NCBI RefSeq assembly: GCF_905171775.1 | Contig: NC_053492.1 | Coordinates: forward strand, 62,643,355-62,707,354 | Reading direction: 5' to 3' | DNA length: 64,000 nt | DNA from: Rana temporaria | Taxonomy: Eukaryota; Chordata; Amphibia; Anura; Ranidae | Shown here: positions 33,485-44,870 of the stretch, piece after piece | Layout: each line of letters begins with the position of its first letter | Position numbering within the stretch: the first letter of the stretch is position 1 | Made by a program: the position numbers and the translations under genes | The notes under the pieces: generated by a model | Databases searched by the model: none | What the model was told of the DNA's origin: nothing | The model's input: the letters and a program-made list of their open reading frames with translations, nothing else

Positions 33485-34501
33485 ATCATAAAAATTCAAC
33501 ATAAATTGATATACTAATAATACATTTATTAATAAATAGTTGATCACAAAATATGATTTGTGACAGACAGTAAAATTCATAGCAAAAAGCAGATATGCAT
33601 AATTCAAAAATATTTGATATATACATAGGGCCATATTCTCGTACATTTCCCGTGGGCGGCGCGTAAGCCATTTACACTCCGCCGCCCCAACCTACAGGAG
33701 CAAGTGCTGTATTCCCCAGACACTTGCTCCATAGTTTGGGGCGGCGGAGTGTAAATGGCCCGGCGTAGCCACGCGTATCTCCAAGGGGGCGGCTTCTATT
33801 TAAATTAAGCGCGCCCCCAAATCTAACGAAATGCGCATGCGCTGGGCTTAAAATAGCCCAGTGCGCATGCTCCAGTTCTCGGCGTAAAACGTCAATGACG
33901 CCGACGTGTGCGTCATTAACGTAAAGTCGTATTCAAGAACGACTTAGGGAAACGACGTAGCCGACGGAAAAACACGACGCGGACCCGACGCCATACTTAA
34001 CATGGCCTACGTGGGACTTGCGTAAACTTACCCCTCATATAGCAGGGGTAAGTTTACGCTTACGCAAACGACGTTAGCGACGGTTACGCGATGCGAATTC
34101 GTTCGGGAATCGGCGTATCAGGCTCATTTGCATAAACAAATGAGACCTGAACGTAAACGCCATCTAGCGGCGGGCGGAGTAATTACATTTAAGATCCGAC
34201 AGTGTAAGTGATTTACACATGGCGGATCTTAAGTGTATCTATGCGAAAATGATTCTAAGAATCAGTCGCATAGATACACGGGCCAAAAAAGAGAGATACG
34301 ATGGAGTATCCAGAGATACTCCATCGTATCCTTACTCAGAATATGGCCCATAGTTCACATAATGAATACAAAGAACATGATTGGTTAGGATTATTGGAGC
34401 AAGCGTGGCTTGGCATCCCTGGATAAACACTCAACGCGTCCCAGAACTGGAAGCCCAGGGCTTAGATGGAAGGGGGGTTCCTTCATGGTTTCTTGGACCA
34501 G
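33485..34501 (-). repeat. AT-rich repeat with hammerhead-like core (copy 2), split by E2
   Basis: 33485-33627 and 34353-34501 join across the E2 insertion at ATA. Near 34425-34470, 'ctcaacgcgtcccagaac' followed by 'tggaagcccaggg' resembles the inverted CTGA-hairpin-GAAAC layout, but the GAAAC side is mutated to GGGAC. Same architecture as 25780-26060 and 40217-41227. Confidence 0.3.
33628..34349. mobile_element. Harbinger-type MITE E2
   Basis: Ends GGGCCATATTCTCG and CAGAATATGGCCC; duplication ATA (33625-33627, 34350-34352). Hairpins inside: 33665-33755 (TTTACACTCCGCCGCCCC arm) and 34020-34060. It shares 'tgcgcatgcgctg' and 'cgtaaa' words with E1 and E4. Confidence 0.82.
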
Positions 34502-35148
34502 GGCCCTAAAGGATCTAGCTACGCACGGTGAGTTACGGCGGCGTAGTGTATCTCTCGCGGCGTAAGGGCGCCAAATTCAGATGCGGCCGGTAGGGGGTGT
34601 GTTTAATTTAAATGAAGCGCGTCCCCGCGCCGAACGAACTGCACATGCGCCGTCCCTAAAAATTCCCGCAGTGCATTGCGCTAAATGACGTCGCAAGGAC
34701 ATCATTGGTTTTGACGTGAACGTAAATGGCGTCCAGCCCCATTCACAGACGATTTACGCAAACAACGTCAAATTTTCAAAATTAGACTCGGGAACGACGG
34801 CCATACTTAACATTGAGTACGCCACCATATAGCAGCTTTAACTATACGCCGGAAAAAGCCGAACGGAAACGACGTAAAAAAATGCGACGGCCACTCGTAC
34901 GTTCGTGGATCGTCGGAAATAGCTAATTTGCATACTCGACGCGGAATACAACGGAAACGCCACCTGGCGGCCGCCGGAAAATTGCATCTAAGATCCGACG
35001 GCGTACTAAGGCGTACGCCTGTCGGATCTAACACAGATGCTGTCGTATCTTGTTTGGTGATACCAAAACAAAGATATGACGCGCAAAATTTGAAATTACG
35101 CGCCGTATCAAGTGATATGCCGGCGTAATTTCTTTGAGGATCTGCCCC
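34502..35148. mobile_element. Harbinger-type MITE E3
   Basis: Right end AGGATCTGCCCC; left end GGGCCCTAAAGGATCT is eroded. Interior 'ttacggcggcgtagtgtatc', 'actgcacatgcgcc' and 'aagatccgacggcgta' are the family words of E2 and E4. No matching duplication seen. Confidence 0.65.
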
Positions 35149-35432
35149 ATAATGTTTATAAGTGTCAGGAAGATCTACAAGCAACCAATTCAAACTCACA
35201 CTAATCCTCCCCAGTGAAAAGAGTCTCCTGGATGTATGGTTATGGACAAATTCAATGAGCAGGACAGTAGAGACTAGGAAGAGCATAGAGACAGGAACAT
35301 ACGAACAGGCAAAGATACGCAGTATTGATATGAGGAAGAATAACAATCAAATGGTGAGATTTGAAGGATCTCTGAAAGGATATGTAAAAAATAAAAAATA
35401 AACTGGCATTAGAAATGATGGAGGGCGTTACG

Positions 35433-35772
35433 TAGGGTGACCACATTTCCAAACTACGATTCAGGGACAACCCCACTTTCCAAAAATCAGCTTGTGCTGT
35501 AACGAATCACAGCACAGTGATTGGACACAAGAGGAGGGATTTATGATTTCTCCACTCACAAACAGGGGGAGGGGATTGTGCTCCTCCAGGCATTCCTGGA
35601 CAGGACAAGTGCTGTCGGTGAGAAAAGCGGTGATTTTTTTGGGGGGCATTAAATTTGGCCCGGGGGGTGGGGGGTGGCTGTGTCAGTTTTATTCCAGGAC
35701 ACTGTTTTGTCCTGGAATGAAGGTGCCCGGGACAGACCTGCAAAATGCAATCCGGGACACATGGTCACCCTA
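35433..35772. mobile_element. hAT MITE, TAGGGTGACCA ends
   Basis: Ends TAGGGTGACCA and TGGTCACCCTA; flanks GCGTTACG (35425-35432) and GTGTTACG (35773-35780) match at 7 of 8. Second inverted pair: 'agggacaaccccac' and 'tccgggacacatgg' regions. Non-coding. Confidence 0.75.
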
Positions 35773-36056
35773 GTGTTACGAGCTATCATCAAGAGTGAAT
35801 TGGTATCAAAGAGTGGATTTTTTTTCAGAAAGAATTCCAGGGACGCCCTCCAAGAGGTTATCCAAAAAACAGTATACAGGACAGGATTTCAGGGAAGTAG
35901 GAGAGGAGGTTGGAATCAATGGGACATGCCTCATTGGAGACCAGATTGATTGGAAAAGAAAGATCAATGGACACAAGAAAGCGAAAAGAAAGAAGAATAA
36001 ACAGGGAAAAGAGAGGTTTTTGAATCTGGAATTTTCCATTTGAAAATAGTATAGAA

Positions 36057-37157
36057 CAGGGGTCCTCAAACTTTTTAAACAGGGGGCCAGTTCTCGGTCC
36101 CTCAAACTGTTGGGGGGGCCGGACTATAGTTTAAAAAAACAGGGAAAAAAAACAATACAATATTTAAAATAAAGAACAATTTTAATCAACATAAACTTAT
36201 TAGTATTTCACAGACTCCCCTCATCACAGAACCCCTCCACAACACAGACCCCCTCATCACAGAACCCCTCCACAACACAGACCCCCCTCATCACAGAACC
36301 CCTCCACAACACAGACCCCCCTCATCACAGAACCCCTCCACAACACAGACCCCCCTCATCACGGAACCACCCCATCACAGATTCCTCCCCCCATCAAAGA
36401 TTCCCCCATATTAGGCCCCCCATCACAAAGCCCCCCCAACACAAACTTCTCTTCATCACAAAGCCCCCCAACACAAACTCCTCTATATCACAAAGCCCCC
36501 CAACACAAACTCCTCTATATCACAAAGCCCCCCCACCACAAACTCCTCTCCATAAAAAATCCCCCCATAACAGATCCTCCCCATCATAAAGCCCACCAAC
36601 ACAAACTCCTATCCATCACAAAGCCCTCAATAACAGACCACCCCATCATAGACCCCCATAACAGACCACCCCATAACAGATCCCCCATAACAGATCCCCC
36701 ATAACAGATCCCCCATAACAGATCCTCCCCATCACAGACTTCCCCCCCCATCACAAACTCCTCTCCTCACACAGCCCCCCATAACAGGCCTCCCCATCAC
36801 AGATCTCCCATCCTATCACAGATCCCCCCAATCGATATTACACTGCTGCCCCTTCTATAACATCCCAACACTCTGCCTCTCTGCTACCTCAATCACACAA
36901 GACGCGAAGCATGGCAAATCCGGACAAAGGGTGGGGCTTTGCTAGTGAAAGGCAGGTGTTTGATTGCTGAAACCGCCCCGCTGCTTAACTCAAAAGACTT
37001 GCCTTTTGTCCGGATCTGTCATGTTTCTCATCTTGTGTGATAAAAAGGTAGCAGAGGAAAGGGGGATTGCTGCGATATTAATGGAGCAGTCCGCGGGCCG
37101 GGTAAATCACACTGGCGGGCCGGATCCGGCCCGCGGGCCTTAGTTTGAGGACCCCTG
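36057..37157. mobile_element. hAT element with perfect 8-bp duplication and C-rich satellite
   Basis: Ends CAGGGGTCCTCAAACT and AGTTTGAGGACCCCTG, 16-bp perfect inverted repeat. Duplication GTATAGAA (36049-36056, 37158-37165). Interior: 'catcacagaacccctccac' in 33-bp units (36230-36360), then 'cacaaagccccc' and 'ataacagatccccc' arrays to about 36830. No transposase. Confidence 0.93.
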
Positions 37158-37399
37158 GTATAGAATTATCAGAATCGGGGGTTAACATTTTTAGATCTCG
37201 GTGTAAGTATGCACCAGATAAAAACCTGGATAAGTTTAACAAATATATTGATATTCAAAAGTGTAAAAAGCTAATAATAAAAATGTTTTTGAACAGAAAT
37301 GAACAGGTTGGGGAATATTGACATAGTAATAGAGATTAATAGAGATTAAAGGAAAAGTTGACCTTTCAAAGCATGTTGCACACTACACTCATAATTTGG

Positions 37400-38914
37400 A
37401 TGTATTGTATAACATGCTCCAAACATGCTCCCACACCCCCCGATTCCCCCCCCCTTCCCCACTCAACATGGCATATATTCACAGCGATCTATGAATGACA
37501 GAACTTGTACATAGGGGCACCGATCGGTCACCTCCCCCAGTCAGTCCCCTCCCCCCACAGTAAGAATCGCTCCCAGGGAACACATTTAACCCCTTGATCA
37601 TCCCCTAGTGTTAACCCCTTCCCTACCAGTCACATTTATACAGTAATCAGTACAGTTTTATAGCGCTGTTCGCTGTATAAATGTGAATGGTCCCAAAAAT
37701 GTGTCAAAAGTGTCCGATGTGTCCGCCATAATATCGCAGTCCTGACAAAAATCGCAGATAACCGCCATTATTAGTAAAAAAATAAATTTAAAAAAATTTC
37801 ATAATTCTATCCCCTATTTTGTAGGCGCTATAACTTTTGCGCAAACCAATCACTATACACTTATTGCGATTTTTTTTACCAAAAATATGTAGAAGAATAC
37901 ATATCGGCCTAAATTGAGAAAAAAAAATTAGATTGGGATATTTATTATAGCAAAAAGTAAAAAATATTGGCCCAGATTCTCAAAGGAGTTACGCCTCCAG
38001 ATACGCCGTCGTAACTCTGAGTGTGAGGCGTCGTCTCTATGCGCCTGATTCTTAGAATCAGTTACGCATTGATTTGTCTTAGATCCGACCGGCGCAAGTC
38101 TCTTACGCCGTCGTATCTAAGTTGCATATTTAAGCTGACCACTAGGTGGCGCTTCTGTCGATTTACGCGTCGAATATGGTAATGAGCTAGATACGCCGAT
38201 TCTCAAACATATGTGGGCGTGGCGTATTTTTTTAAGTAGTTTACATAAGGCTTTTTTGGGCATAAAGTTACCCCTGCTCTATGAGGCGTAGATGAGGCGT
38301 ACCAGTGTTAGGTATGGACATCGGAACAGCGTCGAATTTTTCACGTTTTACGTTGTTTGCGTAAGTCGTCTGTGAATGGGGCTGTGTGTAAGTTACGTTC
38401 ACGTCGAAAGCATTGAGTAGTTGCGGCGTAGTTTGGAGCATGCGCACTGGGATACGTCCACGGACGGCGCATGCGCCATTTGTTAAAAGCGTCAATTACG
38501 TGGGGTCACGATTAATTTCCATAAAACACGCCCACCACTTCCACATTACGCCGACCCAGTTACACTACGCCGGCGTAACTTAAAGCGCAAGTTCTTTGAG
38601 AATACGGGACCTGCCGCTCTAAGTTACGGCGGCGTAGTGTATCTGAGATGCGCTACGCCCGCCTAAAGATAGGCAAATCTACGTGAATCTGGGCCATTGT
38701 GTTTTTTTCAAAATTGTCATCTCTTTTTTTGTTTATAGCGCAGAGATGATCAAATACCACCAAAAGAAAGCTCTATTTGTGGTAAAAAAGGACGTCAATT
38801 TTGTTTGGAAGCCACTTCGCACGACCGTGCAATTGTCATTCAAAGCGTGACAGTGCTGAATGCTGAAATTTCACCTGGGCAGGAAGGGGGTATATGTGCC
38901 CAGTAAGCAAGTGG
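37400..38914. mobile_element. CCACTT-family TTAA element (copy 6), right end intact
   Basis: Ends CAAGTGG before TTAA (38915-38918). Conserved words as in copy 5. E4 is inserted at 37969-38695; removing it and one ATT joins 'aaaaaatatt' to 'gtgtttttttcaaaattg', the family sequence. Left end not located. Confidence 0.72.
37969..38695. mobile_element. Harbinger-type MITE E4
   Basis: Ends GGCCCAGATTCTCAAAG and CACGTGAATCTGGGCC-type inverted pair (right end GTGAATCTGGGCC). Duplication ATT (37966-37968, 38696-38698), verified against the interrupted host repeat. Interior CpG-rich with 'catgcgcactggg'. Confidence 0.9.
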
Positions 38915-38918
38915 TTAA

Positions 38919-40000
38919 ATAAGGCACCAGAGAAGTAAAGCCAATCAGGACAGAGCAGTTAGAGGCAAGAACATGTGGCTGTTGGCCAGTCCAAATGAGG
39001 AAGAAGGCCTAGCAACAAGGGCGCCAGACTGGACCTGCTGTCAGCCAATTGGTGCAGAGTAGGTGCCGTCCTCATTGTCTGGACGTGAGCGCCGCTGAGA
39101 CTTGCCAAGTGGTGGCAGAGGTGGGAGTGTGAGACTGAATCATGCTCCTAACAGGTCATTACAGCACACACCCATGGGTGAAACCCCTAAATGTTGATTA
39201 CAAATGTATCCATCGGTCAAACTATTATTGTATTCTTGCTTTGTCATTTGAAATGTGGCTTGTATAAAGAGCATGAAATGTTCAAATGCGAGAAATATAG
39301 ATGAAATATAGACTGTAGTGTGAATTTTTATTTTTTGTTATTGATTCTTCTGTATTGATACAAACACCAGAAAAAATCCTTAGTTACAGTGCTGATTGCA
39401 GAAATGTGACTGTCCATCACTCAGGCCATAAACAGCCCAGTAATTACATGTTATGCTCCCAATTTCAAGCATTGATTGTTTTCATTTCCTAGTATATAGG
39501 ATGACAATAATAAGAAACTCCAGCAATGAGAGTCGCGTGTTATCACACAAGGAGACTGGAAAATTTCTGTATGAATGGGTCTGATCCTTTCCTCTACAAT
39601 CATCCCAGCAGTCAGTTCATTCAAAGGACAGTCCTTTGGAACCAACTCTTGCTATCCTTCTGCCTTTCTCAGCCGTCCCACTTTTTGATCTGATATAGAA
39701 ACCTCTATTAAAAAAAAAAAATTCAATTTGTATTGCAATCTGTTTGTTGAAATAATTTCAATAATAATATTACAACACATACAATCACCAGATCGGATAT
39801 GGCTTCTTCAAGAATAATAATTTTCTAGGTATTTAAAAATAATGCTTGGTGATGTTCAACAGTCCAGTCCACCCAAGAAGCATGCCCAGATAAACCAAAT
39901 AGAAGCTAATCAAATACAATAAGTCAACCCCATTGTCACGGGGGTGTCAATCTTTATTGACAAGACATAAAAAAGGGTAAATTGTAATTTATTATCAACA
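38919..40000. other. No recognised feature
   Basis: AT-rich sequence with short homopolymers. No coding frame, terminal repeats or RNA gene recognised on either strand. Confidence 0.4.
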
Positions 40001-40126
40001 TTTTTATATTTCAATAAACATTTTATTCAACCTCTAAATACGTTTGTCCTGAAATTAATGGAGAAAATGGGTTTAAAACCGACCTATATTGAAAGGTTAT
40101 AGGGAATAGTTACATAGTTAGACTGT

Positions 40127-41227
40127 TTAAGTGGACCTAGCCGAAAAAATGCATAAAACACAGGGCGACTAACTACTGTGAATGCAACTATTAGAGTGTA
40201 CCAACGTCCCGATAATATGGAAGTGGAAATTAGTCAGGACTGCTAGAATGGACTTTTGGTGGTACAAGTAATAAATGTAAAAAATCTATAAATATTTATT
40301 CATAAAAAAGAGTATATAAGGAAAGATATACATAATTTTGTGGGAACAGTACATTGTCAGCATATTATCTCAGTACATATTATAAGGAATAATACAAATA
40401 TTATACTTATACTTATGCAAATATACTCATGACATGAGACTATATAGCACAGAAGAGTATATATAAACTTTTAATCCTTGGAACTGAGTTGGATATGCGG
40501 AATGGTAAGTCTTGCTTTTACATGTTTCGCGTACAGGACGCTTTATCAGGAGCATAGAGTTAGGTTAAACAGGTCTCCGCATAGGTTTTTGGAAACGACT
40601 GTTAATGATAAGAAAATATAATATATACAGCGTTGTTGCCTAAACAGCCTTTTGGGCATGTATTAGGTCCTTTAAAACACTGTTATATGTGACAGTAAAA
40701 AGCTTTGGCTAACGCACGCTTGGTTGAAGTGGTAGTGGAGGGTAGGCAACCCCTGGAATCTGATGTATGTCCAAATGTAGGATCGGTTGGACATCAAGGG
40801 GAAAGAAAGGCAGGGTAGGGGGTAGTAACCCCAGCACAGAACCAAAGATAATCCCTTGAATAATGCAGTATTATCTTGATGTTCAGGGAGTAAAGCTCCA
40901 GCCGGGACCCGTAGGGAGCGTGGAGGGGGTAGTGTGTCCGTGTTGCCCTGACGCGTGCCATTCCGCATATCCAACTCAGTTCCAAGGATTAAAAGTTTAT
41001 ATATACTCTTCTGTGCTATATAGTCTCATGTCATGAGTATATTTGCATAAGTATAAGCTTTTTTGTATTATTCCTTATAATATGTACTGAGATAATATGC
41101 TGAAATTGTACTGTTCCCACGAAATTATGTATATCTTTCCTCATATACTCTTTTTTATGAATAAATATTTTTTACATTTATTACTTGTACCGCCAAAAGT
41201 CCATTCTAGTAGTGCAGACTAATTTCC
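40127..41227. mobile_element. Inverted-repeat element with ~270-bp arms and hammerhead-like core
   Basis: 40217-40508 is complementary to 40962-41227 over nearly its full length ('ggaagtggaaattagt' at one end, 'actaatttccacttcc' at the other). Flanks TAGACTG and TAGTCTG suggest a 7-8-bp duplication. 40521-40550 on the minus strand reads CTGATAAA, stem GCGT/ACGC, then GAAAC. No transposase or RT; the left side has about 90 nt outside the arm. Confidence 0.6.
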
Positions 41228-41391
41228 ACTTCCACATAGTCTGGTTGAAAGAAGACAAAAGTCCATTAGGTTCAACCAATAAAAGGAGAAGTAAATAAAT
41301 AAATAAAATTACCTTGAAATGTTAATTCAACTTAAAGTGAAAGTCCAGCCTAAAACTCAAATCTCTAAATCTACTTGCAAGCACAATCTAA

Positions 41392-41724
41392 TGCCCAGTA
41401 CACATGATCGGTTTTCCCGGCGGTCAAAAGACCGATGGAAAAACTGAGGGGAAAACCGAGAACCGGCTCAGTCCCTTTTTCCCTGTACACACGGCCGTTT
41501 TTTCCGACAGGAAAACTGCCAGGAGAACTTTGGTTGGGAAAATCGGCCATGTGTATGCTCCCTCTCAGTGTTTGCCATAGGAAAACTGCTGGAAAGAAAC
41601 CGCTGCGATCCGCGGCGAGAAAAAAAAAGAACATGTTCTCATTTTTTAAACCGCAGTTTTCCTGTCGGAAAAACTGCTAAGGAGCATACACACGGACAGG
41701 AAAAACGATTGTGTGTACTAGGCA
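41392..41724. mobile_element. Hairpin MITE I, TGCCCAGTACAC variant
   Basis: Ends TGCCCAGTACACATG and GTGTGTACTAGGCA; duplication TAA (41389-41391, 41725-41727). Arm words 'ggaaaactgc' and 'ccgacaggaaaa' pair across. Confidence 0.85.
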
Positions 41725-41977
41725 TAAGACTCTGTAAAGCAAAACTCCTTTTACATACCTTTTCTGAACCCGATCCAGTCTCCAGCGGTGGAAAGTCTGT
41801 GCCGGACACAGCCAACAACAGCTGTAAAATGGCTGGGAAGTGATGTCACCCATAAAGTTACTATGGGGCTTCCGTTGTCGCTGCCTCCTCTGTACCTGCC
41901 TCTACAGACGAGCCGCCACTGACAGCTCGGTGTGGGATATAATCAGATTGGCTTCAGAAAAAGTATGTACAGTATAA

Positions 41978-42404
41978 GGCCTTGTACACACGATAGGATA
42001 GCCAGAGGACAATGGTCTGAAGGACCGTTGTCCTAGGTTAACCTATGAGGCTGACTGATGGTCCGTCGTGCGTACACACCATCAGTTAAAAAACAGATCG
42101 TGTCAGAACGCAGAACGCATTTGTTGTCTACACAACAAAGTGCTGAAAAAAACGAAGTTCAATGCTTCCAAGCATGCGTCGACTTGATTCTGAGCATGCG
42201 CAGGTTTTTAACCGATGGTTTTCCATACTAACGATCGGTCTTGACCTATCGGTTACCAGTCCATAGGTTCAATTTTAAAGCAAGTTCTCAATTTTTTAAC
42301 CTAAGGTTAAATAACCTATGGGGCCTACACACGATAGGTTTGGACTGATGAAAACGGTCCTTCAGACCGTTGTCCTCTGGCTATCCTATCGTGTGTACAA
42401 GGCC
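41978..42404. mobile_element. Hairpin MITE J, GGCCTTGTACAC variant
   Basis: Ends GGCCTTGTACACACGA and TCGTGTGTACAAGGCC with the arm continuing through TAGGATAGCCAGAGGACAA. Flanking triplets TAA and TTA. The central part 'aagcatgcgtcgacttga' resembles that of MITE A. Confidence 0.88.
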
Positions 42405-42501
42405 TTACGAGTTTTGCTTTACAGGGCTTGATAGGTTAGTCTTAGATTGTGCCTGCAAGTCGATTTTGAGATTTTAGTTTTAGACTGGACCTTTACTTTA
42501 A

Positions 42502-42990
42502 AGGGGTTGTAAAGGAAAAAAAAAATTCATAATATGCATCCTTTACCTGCAGACATTCCTCTTTTCACTTCCTCATTGTTCGTTTTTGCTCAGAAGTTGC
42601 TCTATTTCTTCTCTGTTCTGTTCACTTCCTGCTTGTCTGATTTTTACTCACCACCGTGAAGGGCGGCTTTATTGCGGTGGTCAGTGACATGTTCGCCCCC
42701 TCCTGGGTACTACATCTGTGTGGCAGGATGCTCTCTACGTGTTAGAGACTTCAAGGAGGTGTGAATTACTGGGCGTGCCGCAATGCATACTGGGAAATGT
42801 AGTTCTTACATGAATGAGTGCCGCAAACCAGGACATGAATGAGAGAACAGAAACTAGAATGCCGGGGGTGATATAGATGAAGGAATTTAATAGGTATTTA
42901 CTCGTTTTTTAACAGAATCATTACACTATTCTGTCTGTCTACCTTGCAGACATTAATTTTAGGCAAAACATTTTTTCCTTTACAATTTCT
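42502..42990. mobile_element. TTAA MITE (N10) sharing its TTAA with N9
   Basis: Left TTAA 42498-42501 is also N9's right one; right TTAA 42991-42994. Ends AGGGGTTGTAAAGGAAA and TTTCCTTTACAATTTCT. Subfamily of N2. Confidence 0.75.
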
Positions 42991-43175
42991 TTAAGTTGAA
43001 TTAACATTTCAAGATATTTTATTTATTTATTTCCCCCCCCTTTTATTGGTTGAACTGGATGGACTTGTATCTTCTTTTAACCACACTAACTATGTAACTA
43101 TTCCCTATAACCTGGCAAGTCTTTACTCAATATACAGTAGGTCTGTTTTAAACCCATTTCCACTTTAAGCAGTAC

Positions 43176-44594
43176 CCTAAAAAAAAAAAAATCGACCTTT
43201 GCCTTAATTTCCTCTTTAAAAAAAGCAAAGTACTTTGTGTGTCTTGAGATTCATAGCTTTATATCTTCAGTGTGAGATCATCTAAGGTAGTGGTTCTCAA
43301 CCTGGGGGTCAAATGATGATTTGCCAGGGGTCACCAAATCCTGGGCTGTTCCTGAAGCACCACTCTCCCAGCCTTTTTGTGGCCGCCCAGCAGGACTGTC
43401 CCTGGAGCCTTTGGCCGCCCAACTGGGCTCTTCCTGGAGCCCCTGGCCACCCACTCAGCCTCTTCGCAGCCGCCCATTCAGTTCACAGCATGAGGTCCAG
43501 AGACTAGAGGTCAGCTGACTGGTGAGGATTGTGAAGTGGGAAGGGCTGAGGGAGACCCTATCTTCTGATATCGGCATAGGTGTCACTGCTGTGGGACACC
43601 ACTGAGATGGAGACACAGTGAGTAACACTACCTGGGATTATAGTTGCCATTAAAAGTCCCCACTACAGTTCTCAGATCAGCAGACAACTTTGATCAAGAG
43701 CACCTAAGTTGGCTGATCAGAACTTCCCCCAGCACAGCCACTCATCCCAACTCCTAGCCAGCACTGCTACTCATCCCATTCCCCCCCCCCCCACCAAGGT
43801 GTAAGAGAAGGAATACAAATAGGAGACTACATGGAAGGGAGAGGAAAAGAAGGGGAGGAACAAAGAAAAGGGGAGAGAAAGAATAAGAGAAAGAACAACA
43901 AATATGGCTAGAGAGAGGGATGGGGGAAAAAACAAGAAATTAGGATAGAGGAAGATAAAAGGGAAAGAAAGGAGAACAAAGGGAAAGAGTGGTACATCCT
44001 ATAATGTACCATAAGGGGTTTTAATACTGTACGAGTAGCTGGGACTCAGGGAGCACTAAATGTCTGTGGGTTAGGGGCAAAAATAACTTGTCTTGCTTTG
44101 GGTGCTGACAACCCACACTATGGGGCTGCTCACTGTTTTCTTTGCTGTAGAGGAAGTTGTATCTGAGGATATGTAGTGCAAGGATCTCCCTGCTTTTGCT
44201 TCATTCATTCTCTGGATATATGATTTCTACAAATCTCCTGCTAGATTATTACCCCACCAGTAATCAGATTACCAGACAGCACGGGGTGGGGAAACCAATT
44301 CTGACATAAGGAACCAAATCCCTGCTTCTCTGCCAAGAGGTCCACCTCCCTACAGAATTGTTACAGAACAAGGCATGGTAAGTCAATAATGGGGAACCGA
44401 TAAGCTGCAGGGACGCCACAGGAAATACTTGTCCTTTGTCCTCTGCCTTTCCACAGTATAGGTTCTTTATATCCTGTTCTTGGGCATGCGCACAGGATGT
44501 GCTGGGTGTACCTGCGCACACTGTAATCCCCCTGTGCTGTACTGATTCCCCCTGCTTCCTGGCATCCCCTGTGTCTCCCCTGCAGTGCTGTTAG
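43176..44594. other. Unassigned stretch with a hAT-like left end and a polypurine tract
   Basis: 'agtggttctcaacctggggg' at 43289 is a typical vertebrate hAT end, but no right partner is seen. 43799-43992 is almost pure A/G ('aagaaaaggggagagaaag' type), a polypurine tract. Remainder unrecognised. Confidence 0.4.
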
Positions 44595-44870
44595 CTTCCC
44601 TCCTTTCCTCTCCGGCCAGCTGCTACGGGAGGTGTTTCAGGAGGAATGAATTATCACAGTGCGTGATCCGTACCAATTGCTCCTGTGTTTATTCTTAACT
44701 GAAGCACAGTAAACTCTGTTTACTATACTTCAGTTTGGGAATGAACAGGAAGACGCTCAGCAAATAGCACTTCCCATTCATTTACTGTCCAGTGCAGCTG
44801 AGGCTGCAGAGAAAGGCACTGGGGAAGCTCTGTCCCCCTTTCTCTCTATTGAGACCCATGATATTTCACC
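44595..44870. repeat. Copy of the 29200-29500 repeat
   Basis: Shares in order 'gccagctgct', 'cagtaaactctgtttac' (against 'tagtaaactgtgtata'), 'gaatgaacaggaag', 'cttcccattcatt' and 'cagctgaggctg'. Same strand as the first copy; its hAT-like ends are not visible. Confidence 0.6.

Larger units (their letters stand above)
35160..37330 (+). pseudogene. Penelope-like element fragment (N-terminal region)
   Basis: Own sequence 35160-35432, 35773-36056 and 37158-37330. A Lys-rich stretch encodes DWKRKINGHKKAKRKKNKQ (about 35943-36005), and 37166-37312 encodes CKYAPDKNLDKFNKYIDIQK, resembling the conserved segment before RT in Penelope-like ORFs (APxxxLDxFxxxIDIxK). No RT or GIY-YIG is present. Two hAT elements interrupt it. 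Family call is from memory of the motif. Confidence 0.5.
41336..42497. mobile_element. TTAA MITE (N9), AGTGAAAGTCCAGCC ends
   Basis: TTAA at 41332-41335 and 42498-42501. Ends AGTGAAAGTCCAGCCTAAAAC and its complement CTGGACCTTTACT. Second pair: 'actctgtaaagcaaaact' and 'agttttgctttacagg'. Hairpin MITEs I and J lie inside. Confidence 0.8.
40050..43175. repeat. Large composite inverted repeat with later insertions
   Basis: The outer arms are 40068-40126 plus 41228-41331 on the left and 42995-43160 on the right: 'aaatgggtttaaaac', 'ggttatagggaatagttac', 'aagtcca' and 'ccttgaaatgttaattcaac' on the left recur inverted on the right. The left arm is broken by the element at 40127-41227. The centre is filled by TTAA MITEs N9 and N10. 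Confidence 0.7.

Noticed and set aside
34807..35346. 179-codon open frame on the minus strand
   Set aside because: Most of it is Harbinger-type MITE E3 read through its end; composition follows the repeat.
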